A DNA stretch of 64,000 nucleotides from Sphingopyxis sp. YF1 (GTDB taxonomy: Bacteria > Pseudomonadota > Alphaproteobacteria > Sphingomonadales > Sphingomonadaceae), in contig NZ_CP033204.1 in assembly GCF_022701295.1 (NCBI RefSeq), forward strand, positions 3,038,001 through 3,102,000. Reading direction: 5' to 3'. The position numbers and the translations under genes are program-made. Below are positions 38,828 to 48,583 of this stretch, piece after piece. How positions within the stretch are numbered: the first letter of the stretch is position 1; every line of letters starts with the position of its first letter. Below the pieces are notes generated by a model that did not search any database, had not been told where the DNA came from, and saw only the letters and a program-made list of their open reading frames with translations.

Positions 38828-39553
38828 TCAGCCCGGCTGTTCATGCCCCGCGTCCGGAGCATCGCCGCCCGGCCGCAGCCGGTAACCGATCCCCAGTTCG
38901 TTGCAGATGAGCCGTGGCTGCTGCGGATCATCCTCGAGCTTTTGCCGCAGCGTGCGGATGAGGACACGCAGATATTCGACATGATGCGCATGCTCGTTCG
39001 GCCAGACTTCGGCCATGATCTGCTTGTGGGTGATGACGCGGCCCGGGAAGCGCGCGAGCTGAGCGAAGACGACATATTCCTTGGGGGTCAGGTGCACCTC
39101 GCGGCCCGCTTTCGTCACCGTCCGCGCCACGAGGTCGATCGTCACATCGCCCACCGACAGCGACAGATTGCCGCCGTCGCGGGTCAGACGGTTGCGCAGC
39201 GCGACGCGCACGCGGGCGAGCAGTTCGTCGGTGTCGAACGGCTTGGTCAGATAATCGTCGGCGCCAAGATCGAGCGCCGCGACCTTCTGGTCGGTCGCGT
39301 CGCGCGCAGAAACGACGATCAGCGTCGCATCGGACTGGCGCTTGAACAGCGGCACGAGTTCGAGCCCGTCGCGGTCGGGCAGGCCGAGGTCGAGCAGGGT
39401 GATGTCCGGCCGTTCGTTGCGGAGACAGTCAAGCGCCTCGCGCGCGTTCTCCGCCTCAACCACCGCATAGTCGGCGCGCGCCAGCGCGGCGTGGATCAGG
39501 CGACGGATGTGGAGTTCGTCGTCGACGATCAGCACCTTGTGGCGCACGGTCAT
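38828..39553 (-). CDS. kdpE: KdpE response regulator
   Basis: 241 residues, OmpR class. Receiver with acidic pair Asp11-Asp12, phospho-acceptor Asp55 (ITLLDLGLPD) and Lys in DYLTKPFDTDELLARV. C-terminal winged helix includes VHLTPKEYVVFAQLARFPG and VEYLRVLIRTLRQKLE. Partner of KdpD; activates kdpFABC on low potassium or osmotic stress. Its start overlaps the kdpD stop by ATGA. Presumed to bind the four CATAG-containing promoters found here. Confidence 0.95.
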   Translation of the reverse strand: MTVRHKVLIVDDELHIRRLIHAALARADYAVVEAENAREALDCLRNERPDITLLDLGLPDRDGLELVPLFKRQSDATLIVVSARDATDQKVAALDLGADDYLTKPFDTDELLARVRVALRNRLTRDGGNLSLSVGDVTIDLVARTVTKAGREVHLTPKEYVVFAQLARFPGRVITHKQIMAEVWPNEHAHHVEYLRVLIRTLRQKLEDDPQQPRLICNELGIGYRLRPGGDAPDAGHEQPG

Positions 39554-42219
39554 GGAATGTCCTTCTCGGCCGGATGGGTGATGATCAGCGCTTCAGGGAT
39601 GCGGATGGTGAAGCAGGCGCCGTGCGGATCGCTGCGGTTGCCCGCCTCGACCGACAGCCCCATAGCCTCGGCAAAGCCCTTGACGATCGCGAGGCCGAGC
39701 CCCGTGCCATGCTTCGCGCGGTCGCTGCCCTCGAGCCGCGTGAATGTTTCGAAGACGCGCTTTTCGTTGCCGGGCGCAATGCCCGGGCCCTGATCGATCA
39801 CCGACAGCTGGATCGCTTCGGCGGTCCGCCGCGCACAAATGGTGATCGGCGTGCCCGGATCGGCATAACGGCCGGCGTTGTCGAGCAGGTTGATCAGGCA
39901 ATGGTGGAGCAGAACCGGATCGACCCGCACGAGCGGGATGTTGGGCGAAATGTCGACCCTGACCTCGTGCCCCGCCAGCGATGCGCGCACATCGTGCGCC
40001 GCGCTCGCGGCGGCGTCGAACAGGTCTGTCGCCTCGACCCGCATCGGCAGCGCGCCGGCCTCGACGCGCACCATGTCGAGCAGGTTCGACACGAAGCGGT
40101 TCAGCCGCTTCGCTTCGACCTCAATCGTCTCGGCCATCGCGGGCGAGGGATGGCGCCGCATCTCCTGCGCCGCCGAGAGGATGGTCGTGAGCGGGGTGCG
40201 CAGGTCGTGGCTGACCGACGAGAGCAGGGCCGAGCGCAGGCGGTCGCGCTCGTCGACCTGCCGTGCGTGCAGCGCCGCTTCCTCGAGCGCCATACGGTCG
40301 AGCGCGATCGACGCCTGGTCGAGCAGGCTCATCAGCAACGGCAGCTGGTCGGACCGCACCGGCTCGCCCGCATCGTCGCGGGTCAGCCCGAGCACGCCGA
40401 GCACGCCGCGCGTCGTGCGCAGCGGGTGAAAGAGCCAGTCCGACGCGGTGAGCGTCGCCGATCCGCGCCCTGCGGGCTGGGCATTGTCCATCGCCCATTG
40501 CGCCGCGGCGCGCTCGATCTGTTCGAGCCGATCCTCGGGAGGCACCGCGGCACGCAGCGTCGGCCCGTCCGGCGAAGGCAGCAGCAGTACCGCGCGGACG
40601 TCGAGCAGGCGCCCGACCTCGGCGCAGATCGCCTGCATGAGCGCGTCCTGATCGGGTGCCGCGGTCAATTGACGCGAGAAGCTGGCAAGCGCGGCGTTCT
40701 GGCGCGCGCTCGACTGGGCGAGATCGGCCTGCGCGCGCACGCGCGCCGCGAACTGGCTAGTCACCACCGCGACCCCGAGCAGCACGAGGATGCTGACGAC
40801 GTTTTCGGGATTGTTGACGGTGAGCGTCCCGGTCGGCGGCAGGAAGAAGAAATTATAGGCAAGGCTCGACGCCAGCCCCGCGAACAGGCCGGCGCGCAGC
40901 CCGAAGCTGGCCGCGGCGAACATCACGGGGACCAGATAGAGCAAGGCGATGTTGCCGAGGTCGATGCCCGCGAGCAACAGGCGGCCGAGCGCGGTCATCG
41001 CGGCGACCATGGCCAGCGTCCAGACATAATGCGCCGGCCGGCCCCAGCGCCCGCGCGCGGCGGCGGGCGCCCACCGGCGCGGCGGCGTGTCGGGTTCGCC
41101 GGGCAGCACGTGCACCGCGACATCGTCAACCGTGCGCACCAGCCGGTCGACGACCGAGCCGTGGCGCATTTCGAACCACCATGGCCGCGCCGACTTGCCG
41201 ATGACGATCTGTGTCGCGCGCGCATCGAGCGCAAAGGCGCGTAGCCCGTCGACGACACTCGCCGCGGGCACGCTCGCGGTCGAGGCGCCGAGTCGCGATG
41301 CGAGCGCGAGCGTGTCGGCGAGCTGACGCCGGTCGGAGTCGGACATGGCCCCGCTGCGCCGCGTCTCGATATAGACCGCGGTCCATGGCGCCCGGAGCGC
41401 GTCGGCGAGCCTTTTGCCCGCGCGCACCAGTTCGGCGGCGACGGGCCGTTCGCTCACGGCAACGACGATCCGTTCGCCGACCGCAAAGCTGCCCGCGAGC
41501 GCGTGGCTGCGGACATGGTCGAGCATCTGCGCATCGACCGCCTGCGCCGCCCGGCGCAGCGCGAGTTCGCGCAGCGCGGTCAGGTTCGACTTGGAGAAAA
41601 AATGGCCGAGCGCGCGCGTCGCTTCCTGCGGGATATAGACCTTGCCGTCCTTGAGCCGCTCGATCAGCTCGTCGGGAGGGATATCGACCACCTCGATCTC
41701 GGCATTGTCCAGGATCGCGTCGGGCACCGTCTCGCGGACGCGGACGCGGGTGAAGGAGGCGACGACGTCGTTCAGGCTCTCGACATGCTGGATATTGAGC
41801 GTCGAATAGACGTCGATGCCGGCATCGAGCAGCTCCTCGACATCCTGGTAGCGTTTCGGATGGCGGCTGCCCGGCGCGTTGCTGTGCGCGAGTTCGTCGA
41901 CGAGCACGAGCCCGGGGCGGCGTTCGAGGATCGCGTCGAGATCCATCTCGCCGAGGCTGTGCCCCTGATGGTCGACCGTCCGGCGCGGCACGACCTCGTG
42001 CCCCTCGACCAGCGCCCCGGTTTCGCGACGGCCATGTGTTTCGACCACGCCGACGACGACGTCGATCCCCGCTTCGCGCCGCTGGCGTCCCTCGGTGAGC
42101 ATCTCCCACGTCTTGCCGACCCCCGGTGCCGCGCCGAGGAAGACTTTCAGACGGCCGCGGCCTTCCTGCGCCGCCTGTCGCAGAAAGGCCTCGGGGGAGG
42201 GTCGGTCGGACTCGGTCAC
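39550..42219 (-). CDS. kdpD: KdpD sensor histidine kinase
   Basis: 889 residues, full length. N-terminal KdpD domain with Walker A GAAPGVGKTWEML and the EGRQRREAGIDVVVG stretch; a USP-like domain (about residues 250-370); four membrane segments near 395-500; a GAF-like region; then HisKA with phospho-His671 (SSVSHDLRTPLTT) and HATPase with NLLDNAGRYAD, DQGPGIAPG and GTGLGLAIVKG. It senses potassium supply and turgor. Overlaps kdpC upstream and kdpE downstream by ATGA. Confidence 0.96.
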   Translation of the reverse strand: MTESDRPSPEAFLRQAAQEGRGRLKVFLGAAPGVGKTWEMLTEGRQRREAGIDVVVGVVETHGRRETGALVEGHEVVPRRTVDHQGHSLGEMDLDAILERRPGLVLVDELAHSNAPGSRHPKRYQDVEELLDAGIDVYSTLNIQHVESLNDVVASFTRVRVRETVPDAILDNAEIEVVDIPPDELIERLKDGKVYIPQEATRALGHFFSKSNLTALRELALRRAAQAVDAQMLDHVRSHALAGSFAVGERIVVAVSERPVAAELVRAGKRLADALRAPWTAVYIETRRSGAMSDSDRRQLADTLALASRLGASTASVPAASVVDGLRAFALDARATQIVIGKSARPWWFEMRHGSVVDRLVRTVDDVAVHVLPGEPDTPPRRWAPAAARGRWGRPAHYVWTLAMVAAMTALGRLLLAGIDLGNIALLYLVPVMFAAASFGLRAGLFAGLASSLAYNFFFLPPTGTLTVNNPENVVSILVLLGVAVVTSQFAARVRAQADLAQSSARQNAALASFSRQLTAAPDQDALMQAICAEVGRLLDVRAVLLLPSPDGPTLRAAVPPEDRLEQIERAAAQWAMDNAQPAGRGSATLTASDWLFHPLRTTRGVLGVLGLTRDDAGEPVRSDQLPLLMSLLDQASIALDRMALEEAALHARQVDERDRLRSALLSSVSHDLRTPLTTILSAAQEMRRHPSPAMAETIEVEAKRLNRFVSNLLDMVRVEAGALPMRVEATDLFDAAASAAHDVRASLAGHEVRVDISPNIPLVRVDPVLLHHCLINLLDNAGRYADPGTPITICARRTAEAIQLSVIDQGPGIAPGNEKRVFETFTRLEGSDRAKHGTGLGLAIVKGFAEAMGLSVEAGNRSDPHGACFTIRIPEALIITHPAEKDIP

Positions 42220-42806
42220 GCGGCGGGTTTAGCCCCAAATGCATCGAGCCGTCGATTGAGCTTGAAGACATTGACGCGCGGCTCGCCCAAAAAGCCGAGC
42301 AACGGTCGCTCGATGCTCGTATCGACGAGCCTCTGCACCGCGGCACGTTCGAGCCCGCGCGCGCGCGCCACCCGGTCGACCTGTAAATAGGCGTTTTCAG
42401 GCGTGATGTCAGGGTCGAGCCCCGACCCCGATGCGGTGACCATGTCGACGGGGACCGGCTTGCCGGGATCCGCCGCCTGCGCGGCCGCGATATCCTCCTT
42501 CACGCGGGTCGCGAGCGCTTGTGAGGTCGGGCCGAGGTTCGAGCCCGACGAGGCGAGCCCGTCATACCCCTCGCCCGCCGCCGACGGGCGGGTGTGGAAA
42601 TAGCGATCCGAAGTGAAGGCCTGACCGACAACGGTCGATCCGACGATCTTGCCATTCTCGCGTACCAGGCTGCCATTGGCCTGATCGGGGAAGAGCAGTT
42701 GTCCGGCGCCGGTGAGCGCGAGCGGATAGGCGATGCCGAGCAGCAGCGCAAACAGCAAGGTCATGACGACTGCCGGGCGCAGCGCGCTGACGAGATCCTT
42801 GTTCAT
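42216..42806 (-). CDS. kdpC: KdpC subunit of the potassium P-type ATPase
   Basis: 196 residues. One N-terminal membrane helix (VVMTLLFALLLGIAYPLALTG), then the periplasmic domain with FTSDRYFHTRPSA, GYDGLASSGSNLGPTS and DPDITPENAYLQVDRVARARG, the standard KdpC blocks. ATG at 42806 has GAGGAAA upstream; an alternative TTG at 42824 is less likely. Lies ten bases after kdpB and overlaps kdpD by ATGA. Confidence 0.95.
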   Translation of the reverse strand: MNKDLVSALRPAVVMTLLFALLLGIAYPLALTGAGQLLFPDQANGSLVRENGKIVGSTVVGQAFTSDRYFHTRPSAAGEGYDGLASSGSNLGPTSQALATRVKEDIAAAQAADPGKPVPVDMVTASGSGLDPDITPENAYLQVDRVARARGLERAAVQRLVDTSIERPLLGFLGEPRVNVFKLNRRLDAFGAKPAA

Positions 42807-42816
42807 GGTCGTTTCC

Positions 42817-44853
42817 TCAGACAAGACCGAGGCCGCCGACGGCCAGGTCGATGAGCTTGATGCCGATAAAGGGCGCGACGAGGCCGCCGAGGCCGTAGAC
42901 TGCGAGGTTGCGCGCGAGCAGCGGCCCCGCGCCCATCGGGCGGTAGGCGACGCCGCGCAGCGCCAGCGGCACGAGCAGCGGGATGATCAGCGCGTTGAAG
43001 ATGATCGCCGACAGGATCGCGCTTTCGGGGCTGGACAGCCCCATCACGTTGAGCACGCCGAGCCCCGGATAGAGGATGACGAACATCGCCGGGATGATCG
43101 CGAAATATTTGGCGACGTCGTTGGCGACCGAAAAGGTCGTGAGCGCGCCGCGCGTCATCAGGAGCTGCTTGCCGAGCCCGACGACCTCGATCAGCTTCGT
43201 CGGGTCGCTGTCGAGATCGACCATATTACCCGCTTCGCGCGCCGCCTGCGTGCCGGTGTTCATCGCGACGCCGACGTCGGCCTGCGCCAATGCGGGCGCA
43301 TCGTTGGTGCCGTCGCCGCACATCGCGACGAGGCGCCCGCCCGCCTGTTCGGCGCGGATCAGCGCGAGCTTGTCCTCGGGGGTCGCCTGCGCGAGGAAAT
43401 CGTCGACCCCGGCCTCGGCGGCGATCGCCGCGGCGGTGAGCGGATTGTCGCCGGTGATCATCACGGTGCGGATGCCCATCGCGCGCAGCTCGCCGAAGCG
43501 TTCGCGGATGCCCGCCTTGACGATATCCTTCAAAAAGATCGCGCCGAGGAGCCGCCCGTCCTTCGCCACCGCGAGCGGCGTGCCGCCGGCGCGCGCGATC
43601 TCGTCGGTGATGCGGCGAAGCTCGGTTGCGGCGGCGGTCGCCCCGGCGTCGGGATTGGCCTTCAGGACCGAATCCACCGCGCCCTTCCCGATGACCACGT
43701 CGCCGATCCGGACGCCCGAAAGACGCGTCTGCGCGGTGAAGGCGATGATCTCCGCCCCCTCGGGCAACGTCGTCGCGGTCTGGCCGAATTTTTCGCGCGC
43801 GAGCGCCACGATCGAACGCCCCTCGGGGGTTTCGTCGGCGAGGCTGGCGAGCAGCGCCGCTTCGGCAAGGTCAGCGATCGAGGCGCCCCCGACCGGGCGG
43901 AATTCGGTCGCCTGGCGGTCGCCGACGGTGATCGTGCCGGTCTTGTCGAGCAGCAGCACGTCGACGTCGCCCGCCGCCTCGACCGCGCGCCCCGATTTCG
44001 CCAGCACGTTGAAGCGCACGAGCCGGTCCATGCCCGCAATGCCGATCGCCGACAGCAGCGCCGCGATCGTCGTCGGGATCAGCGTGATCAGCAGCGCCGC
44101 GAGGATCGCGACGGGGATGCTGCCCCCGGCATAGCTGGCGAAGGCGGGGATCGTACCGACCGCGATCAGGAAGATGATTGTCAGCCCCACGAGCAGCAGC
44201 GTCAGCGCGATCTCGTTCGGGGTCTTCTGGCGCTCGGCGCCCTCGACGAGCGCGATCATGCGGTCGAGGAAACCCTGCCCCGGCCCCACCGTCACGCGAA
44301 CGCGAATCTGGTCGGAGATGACGCGCGTTCCCGCGGTGACCGCGCTGCGGTCGCCGCCCGCCTCGCGGATCACCGGCGCGCTTTCGCCGGTGATCGCCGC
44401 CTCGTTGACCGACGCGACCCCGGCGACGACCTCGCCGTCCGACGGGATGAGATCGCCGGTCTCGACGAGCACGATATCGCCAACCCGGAGCGCGCTGGCG
44501 GGCACCGTTTCGTGCACCCGCCCTTCGCCCTTCAACCGCTTGGCGGTGAGTTCGGCCTTGGCCGCGCGCAGCGACGCCGCCTGCGCTTTGCCGCGCCCCT
44601 CGGCGAGCGCTTCGGCGAAAGTGCCGAAAAGCACGGTCAGCCACAACCAGAGGACAAGCTGGAGCTTGAAACCCGCGGCGAGCCCGTCCTGTCCGACGAC
44701 GAGCAGGATGGTGAGCAGCAGCGCGACGACCGCGGTGGTGAACATCACCGGGTTGCGGATCAATTGCCGGGGGTCGAGCTTGCGAAAAGCGTCGCCGATC
44801 GCCGGCACGATCAGGTCGGCGGTGAACATCGATTTTTGCACGGATCGGGTCAT
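42817..44853 (-). CDS. kdpB: KdpB catalytic subunit of the potassium P-type ATPase
   Basis: 678 residues. P-type ATPase with actuator motif TGESAPV, phosphorylation motif [15 protein letters not shown], nucleotide-binding loop and hinge [18 protein letters not shown]. The membrane segments near the N-terminus and the C-terminal [12 protein letters not shown] complete it. Hydrolyses ATP to drive potassium uptake through KdpA. It follows kdpA by 12 bases. Confidence 0.97.
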   Translation of the reverse strand: MTRSVQKSMFTADLIVPAIGDAFRKLDPRQLIRNPVMFTTAVVALLLTILLVVGQDGLAAGFKLQLVLWLWLTVLFGTFAEALAEGRGKAQAASLRAAKAELTAKRLKGEGRVHETVPASALRVGDIVLVETGDLIPSDGEVVAGVASVNEAAITGESAPVIREAGGDRSAVTAGTRVISDQIRVRVTVGPGQGFLDRMIALVEGAERQKTPNEIALTLLLVGLTIIFLIAVGTIPAFASYAGGSIPVAILAALLITLIPTTIAALLSAIGIAGMDRLVRFNVLAKSGRAVEAAGDVDVLLLDKTGTITVGDRQATEFRPVGGASIADLAEAALLASLADETPEGRSIVALAREKFGQTATTLPEGAEIIAFTAQTRLSGVRIGDVVIGKGAVDSVLKANPDAGATAAATELRRITDEIARAGGTPLAVAKDGRLLGAIFLKDIVKAGIRERFGELRAMGIRTVMITGDNPLTAAAIAAEAGVDDFLAQATPEDKLALIRAEQAGGRLVAMCGDGTNDAPALAQADVGVAMNTGTQAAREAGNMVDLDSDPTKLIEVVGLGKQLLMTRGALTTFSVANDVAKYFAIIPAMFVILYPGLGVLNVMGLSSPESAILSAIIFNALIIPLLVPLALRGVAYRPMGAGPLLARNLAVYGLGGLVAPFIGIKLIDLAVGGLGLV

Positions 44854-44865
44854 GGGGAGGGATCC

Positions 44866-46569
44866 TTAGAAAAGCTGGCCGCCGATCATCGCGAGATGAT
44901 CGGCGACGGGCCCGAGCGCGAGGCTGGGCAGGAAGGTCAGGCCGCCGACGATCAGCACGATCCCGACGAGCAGGCCCGTCCACAGCGGTCCCGTGGTCGG
45001 GAAACTGCCCGCCGTTTCGGGCGTGTGCTTCTTTGCCGCCAGACCGCCCGCGATCGCCAGCATCGGTATAATGATGAAGAAACGGCCGATCCACATCGCG
45101 ATCCCGAGCAGCCCGTTGTAGAAGGGCGTGTTGGCACTCAGCCCCGCGAACGCCGACCCGTTGTTCGCGGTCGCGCTGGTGAAGGCATAGAGGATCTCCG
45201 AAAAGCCGTGCGGTCCCGGATTGAGCGGCCCCGCGAGCCCCGCTCCGGTGACCGACGCGATCGCGGTGAAACCGAGGATGGTGAGCGGGAGCACCGCGAT
45301 CGCGAGCACCGCGAGCTTGACCTCGCGCGCCTCGATCTTCTTGCCGACATATTCGGGGGTTCGCCCGACCATCAGCCCCGCGACGAACACCGCGAGGATC
45401 GCGAAGAGCAGGAAGCCGTAGATTCCCGCCCCGACGCCGCCGATCACGACTTCGCCAAGCTGCATGTTGAACAGCGGGATCATCCCGCCCAATGCGGTGA
45501 AGCAGTCGTGCATCGCATTGACCGCGCCGCACGATGCCGCGGTGGTGACCACCGCGAACAGCGCCGAGGCGGCGATGCCGAAGCGCACCTCCTTGCCCTC
45601 CATATTGCCGCCGTGCGCGCCGAGCTGGTGCAGGATCGGGTTACCCGCGGCTTCCTGCCAATAGGTGATCGCGACGCTGGCGAGGAACAGCAGCATCATC
45701 GCCGACAGGATCGCCCAGCCCTGACGCGTATCGCCCACCGCCTTGCCGAAGCAATAGGTGAGCCCGGTGCCGATCACGAAGATCGACAGCATCTGGACGA
45801 GATTGGTGAGCGCGGTCGGATTTTCGAACGGATGCGCCGAATTGGCGTTGAAGAAGCCGCCACCGTTGGTGCCGAGCAGCTTGATCGCTTCCTGGCTCGC
45901 GACGGGGCCGAGCGCGAGCACCTGCTTCGCGCCCTCGATCGTCGTCACATCGACCGAAGCCGCGAGCGTCTGCGGTACCCCGCTCGCGATATAGAAGAGG
46001 GCGATGACGATGCAGAGCGGCAGCAGCAGATAGAGCGTCACCCGCGTCATATCGGCCCAGAAATTGCCGATCGCCTTGCTCTCGCGCCGTGCGAAACCGC
46101 GAAACAGCGCGAAGGCGAGCGCGATGCCGGTCGCCGCCGACAGGAAATTGTGGATGGTGAGGCCGAGCATCTGCGACAGGTTCGACATCGTCGATTCGCC
46201 GCCATAGCTTTGCCAGTTGGTGTTCGCGGTGAAGCTGATCGCGGTGTTGAAGGCGAGATGCGCGCTGGTGCCGTCATAGCCGAGTGGATTGAGCGGCAGC
46301 CCGCCCTGCAGGCGCAGCACCGCATAGGTGAAGAGCAGCAGCACCGTGTTGAAAATCAGCATGTGGACCGCGTAGCGGCGCCACCCCTGCTCTTCGGCGG
46401 GGTCGATCCCCGAGAGGCGGTAAAAGCCCGCCTCGACCGGGCCGAGCAGGCGGTGCAGCGGCGTTCGGCGCCCTTCATAGAGCGCGAAGAGCCATTGGCC
46501 CATAGGCCGCGCCAGCACCAGCAGGATGCCGACGAAGGCGACGATGAGAAACCATCCCTGGACGGTCAT
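44866..46569 (-). CDS. kdpA: KdpA potassium channel-like subunit
   Basis: 567 residues with about ten membrane helices. Selectivity-filter-like loops are visible, e.g. [36 protein letters not shown] and [15 protein letters not shown]. Related to KtrB/TrkH channels; forms the potassium pathway. GGGGGAGG precedes ATG 46569. A 13-base gap separates it from kdpF. Confidence 0.97.
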   Translation of the reverse strand: MTVQGWFLIVAFVGILLVLARPMGQWLFALYEGRRTPLHRLLGPVEAGFYRLSGIDPAEEQGWRRYAVHMLIFNTVLLLFTYAVLRLQGGLPLNPLGYDGTSAHLAFNTAISFTANTNWQSYGGESTMSNLSQMLGLTIHNFLSAATGIALAFALFRGFARRESKAIGNFWADMTRVTLYLLLPLCIVIALFYIASGVPQTLAASVDVTTIEGAKQVLALGPVASQEAIKLLGTNGGGFFNANSAHPFENPTALTNLVQMLSIFVIGTGLTYCFGKAVGDTRQGWAILSAMMLLFLASVAITYWQEAAGNPILHQLGAHGGNMEGKEVRFGIAASALFAVVTTAASCGAVNAMHDCFTALGGMIPLFNMQLGEVVIGGVGAGIYGFLLFAILAVFVAGLMVGRTPEYVGKKIEAREVKLAVLAIAVLPLTILGFTAIASVTGAGLAGPLNPGPHGFSEILYAFTSATANNGSAFAGLSANTPFYNGLLGIAMWIGRFFIIIPMLAIAGGLAAKKHTPETAGSFPTTGPLWTGLLVGIVLIVGGLTFLPSLALGPVADHLAMIGGQLF

Positions 46570-46582
46570 GATCCGCCTCCCC

Positions 46583-46672
46583 CTAGAAGCGTTCGGGCCG
46601 CGCGAGCACGGCGACAAGATAGGCGAGAAGGCCGAGCGCGGTGATCGCGGCGAGCCAAAGGTCGGGAGTCAT
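46583..46672 (-). CDS. kdpF: KdpF small stabilising subunit
   Basis: 29 residues: [19 protein letters not shown] then [10 protein letters not shown]. One membrane helix ending in the ALxRPERF tail that marks KdpF. It stabilises the KdpABC complex. GAGGGG lies upstream of the ATG. Short enough to be missed by automatic calling. Confidence 0.92.
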   Translation of the reverse strand: MTPDLWLAAITALGLLAYLVAVLARPERF

Positions 46673-46681
46673 CGGCACCCC

Positions 46682-46765
46682 TCACGCGTCGTCGCAGAGG
46701 CGGGCATAGCCGAGGCTTGCCGCCAAAAGCGCGAGGATGATGCCGATCCAGAGAAGGTCCTGCAT
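46682..46765 (-). CDS. 27-residue membrane peptide upstream of kdpF
   Basis: MQDLLWIGIILALLAASLG then YARLCDDA: one hydrophobic helix with a short polar end. A GGAG site lies upstream of the ATG, and kdpF follows nine bases after the stop. It is the first gene after the kdp promoter. I recall similar 25-30-residue peptides before kdpF/kdpA in other genomes, usually left unannotated; no function is known to me. Likely an extra Kdp subunit or regulator (inference). Confidence 0.75.
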   Translation of the reverse strand: MQDLLWIGIILALLAASLGYARLCDDA

Positions 46766-46846
46766 GCGGTTGCTCCGGCAAGACGTCGCCACGGGAAGCG
46801 TGCGCGATTCGCCTGCGGAGCGTCAGATAGGAGAGGCCGGCGTTTT

Positions 46847-46891
46847 AATTCGAGAGCCGGAAAAGTCGGGCCGCATAGTATTTGCGTATGA
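46847..46891 (-). promoter_or_regulatory. KdpE-type promoter site D (kdp operon)
   Basis: AATTCGAG core at 46847-46854, CATAG at 46874-46878 (same 20-base offset), and CGTAT at 46885-46889 as a degenerate second half-site 11 bases on. Reads toward the 27-residue peptide and kdpFABCDE, leaving a leader of about 75 bases. Shares the core and spacing with sites A, B and C. Confidence 0.72.
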
Positions 46892-46925
46892 TTTTACGCT
46901 GCGCCGCGTCGCAGACGCCGCCGTA

Positions 46926-47645
46926 TCATTGCTCGACGAGCCGGAACACCGCGCCTGTTCCCGCGTCGCGAACCAGGTCGACGCGGCCGCCGTCCCAATG
47001 ATAGTCGAGGGGGCGCCCCTGCAGCGGAGCCGACGCGCCGTCGGGGTAAAAGAGCGCGACGCACTCGCCGCCGCGATGACGGACACTGGGATAGACCAGT
47101 CCGTCGGCGCCCGCAGCGCGAAGCCCGGCAGCGAGGCGCTGGCCCGCGGCATAATCGTCAGGGGCGAGTGCTTCCCCGCCATCGCCCTCGCCGCGTAAAT
47201 CGTGCAGGCCGGCCGCGACGGTCAGCACGATCTCGCGGAACTGCGAGGTCCAGCCGGGCGCCTCGGCGGTTCGCGCCATGAAGCGCGCATGGTGGTGGAT
47301 GGTTTCGAACAAGGCGGTTTCATAAGCCCGGGCGACATAGAGCACGCCATGGCTGCCGTCCGAAAAGCGACTTTTCCGGTCGGAGCTGACATGGGTGAAG
47401 GGCGCCATCAGGAAGGACGCTCCCGGCCCGCCGACACGCCGGTCGGGCGGCACGCGGTCGAGATTGCCCACCGTCGCCATGATGCGCGGGTTGCTCTTCT
47501 GCTCCGCCGACAGCAGCAGCGCCCAGTCGGCCGGATCGGCGATATCCTCGAACAGGTCGATCGGCGGGAACAGGCTGCGGATGATCCGCACCGCCCCCGG
47601 CCATTGGATCTGCGCGACCGGAAGCGCCGCAGTGCCGGTCACCAT
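46926..47645 (-). CDS. RES-domain toxin (NAD+ phosphorylase family)
   Basis: 239 residues. The RES domain is shown by an early Arg (AVRIIRSLFPP), the SHGVLYVARAYETALFETIHHH strand-helix with Tyr and Glu, and a late Ser-containing YPSVRHRGGECVALF. Known relatives such as MbcT and Res deplete cellular NAD+, arresting growth. It overlaps the upstream antitoxin gene by seven bases, the usual antitoxin-first order. Confidence 0.9.
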   Translation of the reverse strand: MVTGTAALPVAQIQWPGAVRIIRSLFPPIDLFEDIADPADWALLLSAEQKSNPRIMATVGNLDRVPPDRRVGGPGASFLMAPFTHVSSDRKSRFSDGSHGVLYVARAYETALFETIHHHARFMARTAEAPGWTSQFREIVLTVAAGLHDLRGEGDGGEALAPDDYAAGQRLAAGLRAAGADGLVYPSVRHRGGECVALFYPDGASAPLQGRPLDYHWDGGRVDLVRDAGTGAVFRLVEQ

Positions 47646-48052
47646 CCGCCGCGTTCGGCGTCGAGATAGCGCCGCACGCGCATGATGTCGGTGAGTTCGC
47701 CGCCAAGCATCACATCGAGCGCGCTCGCCCCGGCAAAGGCCACGTTGGACGCGCCGATCCAGTCATAGCCGCGCTGCGGTTCGTGAAAGATGATGCGCAG
47801 CGCCTTGTGGATGCCCATCAGGTTCGACAGCCGCGCCCGGCCGTCGCGCGACAGGCGGCCCGGGCCTTCGGCCTTCCAGCGGCGATAGCTGCGCAGCGGC
47901 ATGTCGAGCAGGGTCGCACCCTGTTCGTCGGTCAGGCGCCATTTTCCGAACAGCGTCATGGCGGCACGGAACATCGCCGCCCCCTCCTCCTGCGTGACGG
48001 GATCGGGCCGAAAGGGCGGCACCGCGGTATCGACGGGCTGCAAGGCCAGCAT
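47639..48052 (-). CDS. Xre/MbcA/ParS-type antitoxin
   Basis: 137 residues. An N-terminal Xre-like DNA-binding region (AAMFRAAMTLFGKWRLTDEQ, then ATLLDMPLRSYRRWKAEG) followed by the toxin-binding ParS/MbcA domain (RLSNLMGIHKALRIIF; the C-terminal GGELTDIMRVRRYLDA). Neutralises the RES toxin encoded immediately downstream and probably represses the operon through the palindromic site upstream. Confidence 0.9.
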   Translation of the reverse strand: MLALQPVDTAVPPFRPDPVTQEEGAAMFRAAMTLFGKWRLTDEQGATLLDMPLRSYRRWKAEGPGRLSRDGRARLSNLMGIHKALRIIFHEPQRGYDWIGASNVAFAGASALDVMLGGELTDIMRVRRYLDAERGGW

Positions 48053-48066
48053 GGATCATCTCCTTA

Positions 48067-48100
48067 TGGCACTATATAAGATATACGATGCCAAATGGCA
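48067..48100. promoter_or_regulatory. toxin-antitoxin operator with TGGCA half-sites
   Basis: Three TGGCA/TGCCA half-sites: TGGCA at 48067, TGCCA at 48089 and TGGCA at 48096; the last two form the perfect palindrome TGCCAAATGGCA. The AT-rich TATATAAGATATA between them can hold a -10 box. It lies 14 bases before the antitoxin start on the minus strand, fitting autorepression. Confidence 0.65.
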
Positions 48101-48103
48101 ATA

Positions 48104-48583
48104 TCACGGCATATCGTCGGCGTCGGCGCGCCGACGCTCCCAACGTGCCTCGATCCAGCCGAGCAGGCTGAGCATCACGACGCTGATGACGCTGCAGATC
48201 AGCACCAGCGGCCATTGCCCCGCCCCGCACGCGATACCGATCACCGCCGCCAGCCACAGATGCGCGGCGGTGGTGAGGTTTCGCACCTCGCCCTTGCTGA
48301 ACACGATCAGTCCGGCGCCGATGATGCCGATGAACGCGCCCGTCGCCTCGAAGATGCGCAAGGGATCGGCGCGCTCGCCGCCGATCTGGGCGTGGAGCAC
48401 GATGATCGAGACGGTCATTGCCGCGGCCGAAAAGCAGATCAGCCCGTGGGTGCGAAACCCCGCCTCATGCCCGCGAATCTCGCGGTCGAGCCCCAGCAAC
48501 AGCCCCAGCAGGGCCGCAATGCCGAGCCGCGCGAGCAGATCGAGGTCGATCCAGTGGACGAGTATCGGCGCGTTGAGTTCCAT
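48104..48583 (-). CDS. MgtC/SapB family membrane protein
   Basis: 159 residues, four hydrophobic segments. The family signature LGLDREIRGHEAGFRTHGLI is present, along with GAFIGIIGAGLIVF and LWLAAVIGIACGAGQW. It lacks the ~80-residue C-terminal domain of Salmonella MgtC, so it is the short MgtC/SapB form. Roles reported elsewhere involve ATP synthase control or magnesium limitation; here unknown. It lies just upstream of the toxin-antitoxin operator, on the same strand. Confidence 0.88.
   Translation of the reverse strand: MELNAPILVHWIDLDLLARLGIAALLGLLLGLDREIRGHEAGFRTHGLICFSAAAMTVSIIVLHAQIGGERADPLRIFEATGAFIGIIGAGLIVFSKGEVRNLTTAAHLWLAAVIGIACGAGQWPLVLICSVISVVMLSLLGWIEARWERRRADADDMP

Noticed and set aside
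42733..46644. A ~1300-codon open frame opposite kdpA, kdpB and kdpC
   Set aside because: Composition is Arg/Asp/Glu/His-rich as expected for the antisense of GC-rich membrane protein genes, and all three sense genes are unmistakable.
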